DNA from: an uncultured Ignavibacteria bacterium
GTDB lineage: Bacteria > Bacteroidota > Ignavibacteria > Tepidaquicellales > OLB5
Assembly: GCA_937873695.1 (NCBI GenBank)
Contig: CALMYL010000008.1
Span: 237,369 to 301,368, forward strand
DNA length: 64,000 bases
Direction of reading: 5' to 3'
A program made the translations under genes and the position numbers. Below, piece by piece: positions 9,331-17,343 of the stretch (its first letter is position 1; each line of letters begins with the position of its first letter). Under the pieces are notes generated by a model. That model searched no databases. It was not told the DNA's origin and saw only the letters and a list, made by a program, of their open reading frames with translations.

Positions 9331-9813
9331 ATGGGCATTAAGATCAATATTGGTTCTTTAAATGATGGCTCACAAACCCTTGATATTACCAGTGATGCAA
9401 AAGAGTTAGGACTGCAGGAAGGTTTTATAAAAGATTCTTTAGATATAAAATTAGACCTTTTTAAAACAACTCACCAGCTTGATATTAAGGTAAATGTTAC
9501 GGGAATAATTTTTCTTGAGTGCGACAGGTGCCTCGAGAAATTCGAAAAGGCTTTTACAACTTCTTTTGAGCTGGTTTTTGTTCAGCAGTCTTTACGGGAA
9601 GAAGCGATTAACGAAGATTACATAAGGACTTACAGCCCGCATATGAAATCGGTTGATATTACCACAGACATAAAAGAAGCCGTAATACTAACCGTACCCA
9701 TGAAAAAACTGCCCGATGAAAAACCTGACGGGTCATGCTCATGGTGCGGCAGGGAAAAAGATTTCTGGAAAGATATCCTTATCGAAAAAAGCGATGACGA
9801 TGATGATGATTAG
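9331..9813 (+). CDS. yceD: DUF177/YceD family protein
   Basis: A 160-residue protein of the DUF177 family, conserved next to rpmF in most bacteria and linked in E. coli and plants to 23S rRNA accumulation. The typical cysteine pair CDRC lies near residue 60, a second pair CSWCG near 137, and the protein ends in an aspartate run. It heads the yceD-rpmF-plsX-fabH cluster, whose order is conserved across many phyla. Molecular function is not established. The ATG is not preceded by a Shine-Dalgarno. Confidence 0.85.
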   Translation: MGIKINIGSLNDGSQTLDITSDAKELGLQEGFIKDSLDIKLDLFKTTHQLDIKVNVTGIIFLECDRCLEKFEKAFTTSFELVFVQQSLREEAINEDYIRTYSPHMKSVDITTDIKEAVILTVPMKKLPDEKPDGSCSWCGREKDFWKDILIEKSDDDDDD

Positions 9814-9897
9814 ATGAGAATACAGATAAATGTTTCGCTGCAGCAATCATTCAGAAAAAATTAATAATTAAGTAATAGATAACATAAAGGTGATATA

Positions 9898-10077
9898 ATG
9901 CCAAATCCAAAACGCAAACATTCCAAAACAAGAGGAAGAAAAAGAAGAACACATTATAAAGCAAGTGCCCCAAGCACAATGGCTTGTCCAAATTGCGGCG
10001 AAACAAAATTAATGCATAGGGTCTGCCCAAGCTGCGGATTTTATGATAACCGCTCTATAGTTATTCCCAAAAAATAA
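9898..10077 (+). CDS. rpmF: 50S ribosomal protein L32
   Basis: A 59-residue basic protein beginning [20 protein letters not shown]. It has a zinc ribbon of two pairs, CPNCG (about 29-33) and CPSCG (about 42-46), the four-cysteine zinc-binding form of L32. A Shine-Dalgarno-like AAAGGTG precedes the ATG by 5 nt. Its position between yceD and plsX is the classic arrangement. The length is normal for the family. Confidence 0.96.
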   Translation: MPNPKRKHSKTRGRKRRTHYKASAPSTMACPNCGETKLMHRVCPSCGFYDNRSIVIPKK

Positions 10078-10169
10078 TACTGCATGAATTTGTATCAGAA
10101 GTTTTTCTTTTTTGCCAGCAGTTTCATTCAGAAGTAACAGATAAGTAAAATTAACTAACGACCGGTAAA

Positions 10170-11213
10170 TTGAGCAAAGGGGCAACGGAAAAGATCACCA
10201 TTTCCCTGGATGCAATGGGTGGAGATAATGCTCCTGTTAACGAAGTTGCAGGAGCCATTGAAACAGTGCGCAGCAATGATGGTATTAATATTACGCTTGT
10301 AGGCAAAGCGGATATTATTAACAATGAACTCAAAAAATTCTCTTATGATAGCACAAGAATAAAAGTACATAACGCCGATGATGTGATCACCATGGATGAG
10401 AGCCCTACTGAGGCAATTCGCAAAAAGCCCGGTTCATCACTTGTTTCGGGTCTCAAACTTTGCAGAACAGGTGAAGCCGATGCGTTCATAAGCGCGGGTA
10501 ATACGGGCGCTGTAATGGCTGCCTCTCTTTTTACCCTGGGCAGGATCGCAAATGTGAGCAGGCCTACTATTGGCTCCAGGTTCCCGACAGAGCGGGGTAT
10601 TACAATGGTTTTTGATGTAGGTGCCAATGTTGACTGCAAACCATTAAACCTTCTGCAATTTGCAGTAATGGGCTCGGTGTTTGCAAATCACATATACGGA
10701 ATTGATAATCCAAAAATTGGATTGTTAAGCGTGGGCGAGGAAAAAACCAAGGGTGATACGGTTACCGTGGAAACATATGAATTGCTAGAAAAAAGCGGGC
10801 TGAATTTTATTGGTAACGTTGAAGGCCGCGATATCATGAAAGGTACAATTGATGTTATAGTTTGTGATGGCTTTACGGGCAATATTGTGCTCAAGTTCGC
10901 TGAGAGTGTGTTGAGCCTGCTGAAAACCAAGTTCAAAGATTACGCCGATAGAGGATTTGTGAATAAACTTAAAGTGGGTATGGCATACGGCACACTGAAA
11001 GATATATTGAAAGATTTTGATTACCAGGAATACGGCGGCGTTCCGCTGCTTGGCGTAAATGGTATATCAATTATCGGGCATGGCAGGTCTTCGCCGCGCG
11101 CGATAATGAACATGGCAATAAGGGCTGAACAAATGGCAAGAGCCGGCATTAATGATATTATTGCCGAAAAGATAAAGGATATCAAGGATTTTTCTGCGCA
11201 GAGTGAAAAGTAA
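10170..11213 (+). CDS. plsX: Phosphate acyltransferase PlsX
   Basis: Makes acyl-phosphate from acyl-ACP and phosphate, the first step of phospholipid synthesis in the PlsX/PlsY route. The 347-residue protein has the family hallmarks ISLDAMGGDNAP at the N-terminus, SAGNTGAVMA near residue 110 and VCDGFTGNIVLK near residue 233. Translation starts at TTG (10170), as no in-frame ATG precedes the conserved N-terminus. It lies in the conserved order between rpmF and fabH, 47 nt upstream of fabH. Confidence 0.95.
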   Translation: MSKGATEKITISLDAMGGDNAPVNEVAGAIETVRSNDGINITLVGKADIINNELKKFSYDSTRIKVHNADDVITMDESPTEAIRKKPGSSLVSGLKLCRTGEADAFISAGNTGAVMAASLFTLGRIANVSRPTIGSRFPTERGITMVFDVGANVDCKPLNLLQFAVMGSVFANHIYGIDNPKIGLLSVGEEKTKGDTVTVETYELLEKSGLNFIGNVEGRDIMKGTIDVIVCDGFTGNIVLKFAESVLSLLKTKFKDYADRGFVNKLKVGMAYGTLKDILKDFDYQEYGGVPLLGVNGISIIGHGRSSPRAIMNMAIRAEQMARAGINDIIAEKIKDIKDFSAQSEK

Positions 11214-11260
11214 TTAATTTAATTTTTCTTAATTAGAAATCATAATTTTTATACTTATAT

Positions 11261-12256
11261 ATGAGTAAAATCAGGGCTGCTATTACGGCAGTTGGTCACT
11301 ATGTACCCGAGACTGTGCTGACCAACGCGGATATGGAAAAAATTGTTGAAACAAATGATGAATGGATAAAATCCCGTACCGGCATCAGCGAAAGAAGAAT
11401 TCTTACTACCGGTGAGCCTATGTCTTTTATGGCTGTTGAATCAATTAAAATGCTTCTGGAGCGAAGGGGAATTACGGCTGATGAGCTTGATATGATCCTG
11501 GTTGGAACGGTTACTCCGGATATGCTTTTCCCTTCGACTGCATGCGTTATCCAGGAAAAGATAGGCGCATCAAAGGCATGGGGATTCGATGTACTTGCTG
11601 CTTGTTCAGGTTTTATATTTACGCTTATAACCGGAGCGCAGTTTATCGAAAGCGGAATGTGTAAAAAAGTACTTGTTGTTGGTGCTGATAAAATGAGCAC
11701 CATCACGAATTTTAAAGACAGGAATACATGTGTACTTTTTGGTGACGGAGCCGGATGCGTACTTCTTGAACCTTCTGAAGACAAGGATTATGGTATAATG
11801 GACAGCATACTTAAAGTTGACGGCAAAGGTGGAAAATATCTTAATATGAAAGGCGGGGGGAGCCTGAATCCTTCAAGCCATGAAACTGTTGATAATGACT
11901 GGCATTATGTTTTCCAGGACGGAAAATTTGTATTTAAGGATGCAGTAAAAGGTATGGCTGATGTTTCAGTTGAACTTATGGAGAAAAATAATCTTAGATC
12001 CGCAGATATTTCATATCTTGTGCCGCACCAGGCGAATATGCGCATACTTACAGCATGCGCCGATAGAATGGGTTTGCCGCAGGAAAAAGTTATGGTGAAT
12101 ATCCATAAGTACGGCAACACAACAGCGGCAACGATTCCGTTATGCTTAAGCGAATATTGGGCTGACGGTAAAATTAAAAAAGGCGATAACCTCATACTTT
12201 CAAGCTTTGGCGCCGGCTACACATGGGGCGCAATTTGGCTTAAGTGGGCTTATTAA
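11261..12256 (+). CDS. fabH: 3-oxoacyl-ACP synthase III
   Basis: Condenses acetyl-CoA or a branched acyl-CoA with malonyl-ACP to start fatty acid synthesis. The 331-residue thiolase-fold protein shows the catalytic triad of the family: Cys in AACSGF (C115), His in PHQANMRI and Asn in YGNTTAAT. The C-terminal GFGAGYTWGA-type segment is present as SSFGAGYTWGA. It closes the yceD-rpmF-plsX-fabH cluster. Downstream are a repeat-derived segment and a terminator at 12351. Confidence 0.96.
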   Translation: MSKIRAAITAVGHYVPETVLTNADMEKIVETNDEWIKSRTGISERRILTTGEPMSFMAVESIKMLLERRGITADELDMILVGTVTPDMLFPSTACVIQEKIGASKAWGFDVLAACSGFIFTLITGAQFIESGMCKKVLVVGADKMSTITNFKDRNTCVLFGDGAGCVLLEPSEDKDYGIMDSILKVDGKGGKYLNMKGGGSLNPSSHETVDNDWHYVFQDGKFVFKDAVKGMADVSVELMEKNNLRSADISYLVPHQANMRILTACADRMGLPQEKVMVNIHKYGNTTAATIPLCLSEYWADGKIKKGDNLILSSFGAGYTWGAIWLKWAY

Positions 12257-12259
12257 CGC

Positions 12260-12322
12260 TATCCTGAGGAGCGAAGTGCTACGCTTTAATCCCGCCAAGC
12301 GGGAGGAAGGACGAAGGATTCC
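12260..12322. repeat. Repeat fragment related to the MITE-like element at 14612
   Basis: Begins ATCCTGAGGAGCGAAG and ends GACGAAGGATTCC, the same terminal words as the left end of the 14612 element. An inserted CCCGCCAAGCGGG hairpin lies between them. It sits directly after fabH. It appears to be one end or a degenerate copy. Confidence 0.6.
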
Positions 12323-12350
12323 ATTCAGTTATTTATTACTATACAAACTA

Positions 12351-12374
12351 AAGGACGTCAAAAGCGTCCTTTTT
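12351..12374 (+). terminator. Rho-independent terminator after fabH
   Basis: AAGGACG/CGTCCTT stem with a 7-nt loop followed by T residues. It lies about 95 nt after the fabH stop, beyond the repeat fragment. Confidence 0.8.
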
Positions 12375-12433
12375 CATTGTTTTTCTAAACTATCTCAAAC
12401 CTTAATCTATTGTTTTTCCTTAAAAAAGCATTT

Positions 12434-12441
12434 AATTTTGG
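12434..12441 (+). promoter_or_regulatory. TAnnTTTG promoter element
   Basis: TAATTTTG, 20 nt upstream of the ATG of the secreted protein at 12462 and downstream of the fabH terminator. Confidence 0.45.
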
Positions 12442-12461
12442 ATAACCAAAATTCCTAGGTT

Positions 12462-14609
12462 ATGAAAAAACTATATATAATCTCCTTTCTATTAATTCTC
12501 TCGGCAGCAAATATATTTTCTCAAAGCGGATGGTTTTGGCAGAACCCGCTTTCGACAACTGCGAAGTTTAATGAAATTCAATTTCTGAATTCAAATACTG
12601 GATATAGCTGTGGTTTGGATGCTAACAATAATAGAGGGTTTTGTATTAAAACTACCAATGGCGGGTCATCATGGATTGTAGTTGCACATGCCAATACAAC
12701 AGCCTTTGGCTCATTAAAATTTATAAATAATACCGGATATGTTGTCGGATATCCAAATATATGGAAAACTGAAGACGGAGGGAAGAATTGGTCTTTAATT
12801 CCTCTAAACATAACAACATCGGGCTTACCTTCAATAAATTTTGTTAATGAATATACTGGTTTTATCAATGGTGGACCAAATGCACCTCAAAATTTATATA
12901 GAACCACAAATGGGGGAATTAGTTTTTCGACTTCAAGTCCAGGAGTTTCAGATTATATTTACAAAGTTTTTATTGCAGATGTTAATTTGATTTATTTGTC
13001 AGGTGAATCTGGAATTTTCGCCAGAAGTTCAAATATTGGAATTTCATGGAGCACGCAACAAATTCCACCATATTATCAATTGAGGTCACTTTTTTTTACA
13101 AATGCACTTACAGGTTATATTTGTGGTAATGGATATTATGGAAATCCTTCCCTGGGTCGATTGTATAAAACAACAAATACTGGAAATAATTGGGTCGAAT
13201 TGACACCTCCTTTGAGGCCAAATTATTTTACGGAATTAGAATTTGCTGACCTAAACAAAGGATATGTAATTGGAGATTCGGGTTGCGTATTAAGGACTGT
13301 AAACGCCGGAGTAAATTGGGAAGTTATGAGGATTGCACCAAATCAATTGCTAAATGATATTTCATTGATCAATTTTGATTCCGGATATGTTGCTGGTAAT
13401 AGTGGAATTTTGTTAAAAATGAAGAACCAGGGTTTTACATTTGAAAGAGTGAATTATGCGTGCAGGCAAAATCTTAATTCTGTTAAAATGATAAATGATA
13501 ATTTAGGATTTGCAGTGGGTGATAGCGGAATAATAATGAAATATTATAATGGAATATGGTATCCTGAATACAATAGTTTTTTACATAAACTAAATTCGGT
13601 CGATTTTGCTGATTCACTTACAGGTATTTCCGTTGGTGACAAAGGTGTAATAATGAAAACTACAAACCAAGGAACAAATTGGGTTTCATTGATTTCAATT
13701 ACAAATGTGAAATTAAACTCTGTTAAATTTTTGAATAACGTAATTTATGTTGTCGGGGACTCCGGGAAAATCATAATGTCTACAAATTCCGGAAACTCTT
13801 GGTCTAATGAGCAATCTAGCACCTCCTCAAATCTAAATAAAGTTTTTTTGTTAGACCCTAATACAGCGTATACAGTAGGTGATAGTGGCATAGTATTGAA
13901 AACTACTGACAGTGGGAATAACTGGGTAAATTTACCTACAGGTACTACAAGTAACTTAAATGCGATATTTGCAGCAAATATTGATACAATATTTGTAGTC
14001 GGTGACAATTCAATCTTAAAAAAATCGACTAATAGAGGGATTAACTGGACAAATGTTGCTTTACCATTATCTGAAGTACCATTGAATGATATATGTTTTA
14101 TCAATACGTCAATTGGTTATATAACAGGCAGTTTTGGCAGAATATATAAAACTACAAATTTTGGTGCAAACTGGGGTTATCAAAATATCAATCTAACAAA
14201 TCATGTAAATTCAATTTCTTTTTCAAATACAAACACAGGTTATATTGTTGGCAGTGATGGTATGATTAGAAAGACAACTAATGCAGGCGGGACTATTTTG
14301 GGTATCATCTCAATTGTTGAAAATATTCCTATGTCTTATTCCCTCCACCAAAACTACCCAAACCCATTCAACCCCGTTACAAAAATTAAGTTCGATATCC
14401 CCTCTGTAGGTCAAGGGCAAGCCTTTGATACTAAAATTATCATCTACGACCTCCTCGGCCGCGAAGTCACCACGCTCGTTAACGAGCAGCTAAAACCCGG
14501 GAGTTATTCAGTCGATTGGGATGGCTCGGGTTTTGCCAGCGGGGTATATTTCTACTCATTGGTAACCGAAAGTTTTGTTGAAACTAAGCGCATGGTATTG
14601 ATTAAATAA
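12462..14609 (+). CDS. Secreted YCF48-type propeller protein with T9SS sorting domain
   Basis: A 715-residue exported protein. After a signal peptide (1-20), about twelve YCF48/BNR-like repeats fill residues 30-610, each with variants of GYxVGDSGxIxKTTNxGxNW. The T9SS sorting domain spans 631-715. The sorting domain carries extra residues SVGQGQAFD between its first strand (KFDIP) and the next strand (KIIIYDLLG). They are encoded by an imperfect palindrome around 14405-14430 and may be an inserted element. The gene is more AT-rich than housekeeping neighbours. Likely a large surface or released protein; no enzymatic motif is seen. Confidence 0.85.
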   Translation: MKKLYIISFLLILSAANIFSQSGWFWQNPLSTTAKFNEIQFLNSNTGYSCGLDANNNRGFCIKTTNGGSSWIVVAHANTTAFGSLKFINNTGYVVGYPNIWKTEDGGKNWSLIPLNITTSGLPSINFVNEYTGFINGGPNAPQNLYRTTNGGISFSTSSPGVSDYIYKVFIADVNLIYLSGESGIFARSSNIGISWSTQQIPPYYQLRSLFFTNALTGYICGNGYYGNPSLGRLYKTTNTGNNWVELTPPLRPNYFTELEFADLNKGYVIGDSGCVLRTVNAGVNWEVMRIAPNQLLNDISLINFDSGYVAGNSGILLKMKNQGFTFERVNYACRQNLNSVKMINDNLGFAVGDSGIIMKYYNGIWYPEYNSFLHKLNSVDFADSLTGISVGDKGVIMKTTNQGTNWVSLISITNVKLNSVKFLNNVIYVVGDSGKIIMSTNSGNSWSNEQSSTSSNLNKVFLLDPNTAYTVGDSGIVLKTTDSGNNWVNLPTGTTSNLNAIFAANIDTIFVVGDNSILKKSTNRGINWTNVALPLSEVPLNDICFINTSIGYITGSFGRIYKTTNFGANWGYQNINLTNHVNSISFSNTNTGYIVGSDGMIRKTTNAGGTILGIISIVENIPMSYSLHQNYPNPFNPVTKIKFDIPSVGQGQAFDTKIIIYDLLGREVTTLVNEQLKPGSYSVDWDGSGFASGVYFYSLVTESFVETKRMVLIK

Positions 14610-14611
14610 TG

Positions 14612-14725
14612 TGTCATCCTGAGGAGCGTATGCGACGAAGGATCCATACTTTAAGAATAAAAGAAATCAGTATATTTGATAACTCTAAAGTAATTACTGG
14701 ATTCTTCACTTCGTGCAGAATGACA
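14612..14725. repeat. MITE-like element with imperfect terminal inverted repeats
   Basis: Starts TGTCATCCTGAGGAGCG followed by ...CGACGAAGGATCC. It ends GGATTCTTCACTTCGTGCAG followed by AATGACA, whose complement (TGTCATTCTGCACGAAG...GAATCC) matches the left end. Total 114 bp, no open reading frame, between two secreted-protein genes and starting 2 nt after the stop codon at 14609. The left end recurs at 12260. Confidence 0.65.
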
Positions 14726-14807
14726 ACTCTGAAACATTTATTTACAATAATTACTATTTCATTTCCTTAAGTTATTGAGTATTTTTAATCAATAAAATTA
14801 ACGATAA

Positions 14808-16856
14808 ATGAATAGATCATTACATACTGCTTTGATTGTTATATCACTATTTTCCTTATCTTTCCAATCTATTTTATATGCCGGCAGGCTGGAGCTTAAG
14901 TTCTTTTCAAGTGAAACGGGTTATTCCATTGCCCCTGATAAACTGCTTGTGACTGATGCAAATAATCCCGCAAACTCTATTTCAATTCAGAACAATTCAG
15001 GAAACTCATATATAGCAGAGCTTGCCGGAGGCTCATATTTCATAACGGCATACAGATCGGGTTTCGCAAGTTCGCAAACTAACTTTACCATCAGTGATAA
15101 CGAGATACGATATGATATATTTATGGATCCGTTGACAAGCAATGTAAAGCTAAATACACAAAGAATTAAATCACTTGTGAAACCTGATGCAGCTTTGCTG
15201 CTGGGATATGTTGTGGATGATGTTACCGGTGAACCATTGAGCAATGTTTCGCTTTACAATTCATCATCTCAGCTTACCCAAACAGATGCTGAAGGATATT
15301 TCCAGGTTTATGTTCCGGCAAATTGTGATGCCAGAACAATGCTCGACCTGAAATTCGGTAAAGAGCCATATAACAATGAGCTGTATAACAGCTTTGAAGT
15401 TACGCCTAACACTGATTTTATCTTTACGGTCAGAATGAAAAAAGGGCAGTTGAATACTTCAGCAAAGTATATACCTATATCTGAAAAATGCAGTGACTGT
15501 ACACCGCAAACAATGTTCCCTGATATGGCTGTAACTGGATTTGTTGTACCTTTAAACATTCGTGTAGGCAAAAATTGCACAGGTACAAACTGCACTTACG
15601 CGCAGGTGTATTCACTCCAGACATACTGCAAGTATGTACTACCGGCGGAAATATACGCCTGCTGGGGTAATCTAACTGGCGGGATGAACTCACTGCAGGC
15701 GTGCGCCGTTGCTGTGCGCAGTTACGGAATGTATTATGTCTACAATCCCATAAACGCAGGATTGTATGATATCTGCGATAACACTTACTGCCAGTATATG
15801 GGAACAACGCTTTCAAGCAATACAAGCAACGCAGTTGATAATACTTTCGGATATATACTAACAAATTCATCGGGAGTGGTACGCTCGGAATACTCCGCCG
15901 AAAATAATAACAAAGGCTGCGGCAATGGGTACTCCGGAACAGGTTCAAGCTGGCCCTGCATATCTGACCCGGTTTGCACGGGATTTTCACCCAACGGTCA
16001 CGGCAGGGGGTTATGTCAATGGGGCACAGTGCGCTGGGCAACAGGAAGGGTAGTGAGTACATCAAGTCCGTGCAGCCAGGGTACATCGCATTCATACGGC
16101 ACAAAAACCTGGCAGCAGATACTTGCTCATTATTATACAGTATCTCCGCAGAACTGGCAGGTTACTCAAGGAACAAGTGCGGTAATTAATACATCAACTT
16201 CCGTGCCTTCTACAACGAATCCATGCGTACAGGTTACTATAAACAATAGTGTTACAACAACAGGAACAGGAAGTCTTATGATAGGGGCATCAATTGCACC
16301 GACGGGAACTGAAAACTGGATATCTGACCCAACTAATGATGTTAAACGCACATTTACATCTGGTACTGCAAATTACAGCCGCATATTCAAGATTCCATGT
16401 AACGCTGCACCGGGAACATATGACCTATATACAGCTTTATGGTACGATAAAAACAATAATAATACAATTGATGGTGGTGATTTTGTGGTGAGCACAAAAA
16501 TTACATCAGCGGCAATAACGATTTCACCAATCGGAATTAATATCATCAGTACTGAAATTCCCGATAAATTTGCACTTGAACCGAATTACCCGAATCCATT
16601 CAACCCGGTTACTAAAATAAAATTCCAAATTCCCCTCTTGAGAGGGGTGACCGGCGAAGCCGGTCGGGGTGTGTTCACTAAGTTAAAAATCTATGATCTC
16701 CTTGGCCGTGAATTAACAACACTCGTAAACGAGCAGCTAAAACCCGGGAGTTATTCAGTTGATTGGGATGGCACAGAATTTGCAAGCGGTGTGTATTTTT
16801 ACTCGCTAATAACAAATGAGTATACAGAAACCAAACGTATGGTTTTGATAAAATGA
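14808..16856 (+). CDS. Secreted SpoIID/LytB-domain protein with T9SS sorting domain
   Basis: A 682-residue exported protein. In order: signal peptide (1-25); a beta-rich N-terminal region; a carboxypeptidase regulatory-like domain (about 125-200); and a SpoIID/LytB domain (about 240-455). The last has VLPAEIYACW, LQACAVAVRSYGMYYV and GRGLCQWG-type motifs. A linker rich in T/S and a T9SS sorting domain (593-682) follow. SpoIID proteins cleave or assist cleavage of denuded peptidoglycan glycan strands; export by T9SS would place this one outside the outer membrane, which is unusual. The domain is cysteine-rich, fitting an oxidising extracellular setting. A two-hairpin element at 16632-16675 is translated in frame inside the sorting domain. 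Confidence 0.8.
   Translation: MNRSLHTALIVISLFSLSFQSILYAGRLELKFFSSETGYSIAPDKLLVTDANNPANSISIQNNSGNSYIAELAGGSYFITAYRSGFASSQTNFTISDNEIRYDIFMDPLTSNVKLNTQRIKSLVKPDAALLLGYVVDDVTGEPLSNVSLYNSSSQLTQTDAEGYFQVYVPANCDARTMLDLKFGKEPYNNELYNSFEVTPNTDFIFTVRMKKGQLNTSAKYIPISEKCSDCTPQTMFPDMAVTGFVVPLNIRVGKNCTGTNCTYAQVYSLQTYCKYVLPAEIYACWGNLTGGMNSLQACAVAVRSYGMYYVYNPINAGLYDICDNTYCQYMGTTLSSNTSNAVDNTFGYILTNSSGVVRSEYSAENNNKGCGNGYSGTGSSWPCISDPVCTGFSPNGHGRGLCQWGTVRWATGRVVSTSSPCSQGTSHSYGTKTWQQILAHYYTVSPQNWQVTQGTSAVINTSTSVPSTTNPCVQVTINNSVTTTGTGSLMIGASIAPTGTENWISDPTNDVKRTFTSGTANYSRIFKIPCNAAPGTYDLYTALWYDKNNNNTIDGGDFVVSTKITSAAITISPIGINIISTEIPDKFALEPNYPNPFNPVTKIKFQIPLLRGVTGEAGRGVFTKLKIYDLLGRELTTLVNEQLKPGSYSVDWDGTEFASGVYFYSLITNEYTETKRMVLIK
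16632..16675. repeat. In-frame palindromic element inside the SpoIID-domain gene
   Basis: Two consecutive hairpins, CCCCTCT/AGAGGGG (16632-16647) and ACCGGC/GCCGGT (16650-16664), followed by CGGGGTGTGTT. It is read in frame as PLLRGVTGEAGRGVF, between the first and second strands of the sorting domain where other sorting domains in this window have only two to four residues. Confidence 0.7.
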
Positions 16857-16859
16857 TTT

Positions 16860-16889
16860 TCATCCGATGACTTTGGAGTCATCGGATGA
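16860..16889. repeat. Palindromic repeat, TCATCCGATGA family copy 3 (near-perfect)
   Basis: TCATCCGATGACT and AGTCATCGGATGA form a 13-bp perfect stem around a TTGG centre. It sits between the convergent SpoIID-domain gene and gcvH, and could act as a bidirectional transcription end or a REP-like site. There is no T-run. Confidence 0.8.
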
Positions 16890-16913
16890 ATGAGATCGCT
16901 CAGGATTTAAGAA

Positions 16914-17294
16914 CTACCCGCCAATAAGATTTTTATACTCTTCAGGTGAAAGCAGTGAATCAAGATCACCCATATTGGAGATCTCTATCTTAACCATCCA
17001 TCCTGCACCATATGGATCCTGGTTTACTATTGCAGGATTATCGTTTACGGCTGAATTAAATTCGGCAATTTTACCTGATACAGGTGCATACATATCGCTG
17101 ACGGTCTTTACCGCTTCAATTGTGCCAAATGCGTCGCCCATTGCAACATCATTGCCTACAGTAGTAACATCAAGATATATAATATCACCCAGCTCACCCT
17201 GTGCATAATCGGTTACGCCAACTGTGCCGATGTTACCTTCAACTTTTACCCATTCATGATCTTTTGTGTACTTTAAACCTTCTGGAATATTCAT
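16914..17294 (-). CDS. gcvH: Glycine cleavage system H protein
   Basis: The lipoyl-carrying shuttle protein of the glycine cleavage complex. The 126-residue protein has the H-protein N-terminus (YTKDHEWVKVEG), the lipoylation motif EAVKTVSD with lysine K63, and the ending DLDSLLSPEEYK. Length is standard. gcvT, gcvP and lipoyl ligases are not in the window. It lies 49 nt after the SpoIIE-type phosphatase gene on the same strand, so it could be the last gene of the hutH-yihY-phosphatase-gcvH run, although no functional link is evident. Confidence 0.95.
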   Translation of the reverse strand: MNIPEGLKYTKDHEWVKVEGNIGTVGVTDYAQGELGDIIYLDVTTVGNDVAMGDAFGTIEAVKTVSDMYAPVSGKIAEFNSAVNDNPAIVNQDPYGAGWMVKIEISNMGDLDSLLSPEEYKNLIGG

Positions 17295-17343
17295 TTTATT
17301 AAAATATTAATTTTGAAAATAATTAGTTTTAGTTTATTGAATG

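Noticed and set aside
15475-16104. 209-residue open frame antisense to the SpoIID-domain gene
   Set aside because: Shadow of a supported gene; Cys/Arg/Ser-rich with no domain and no ribosome binding site.
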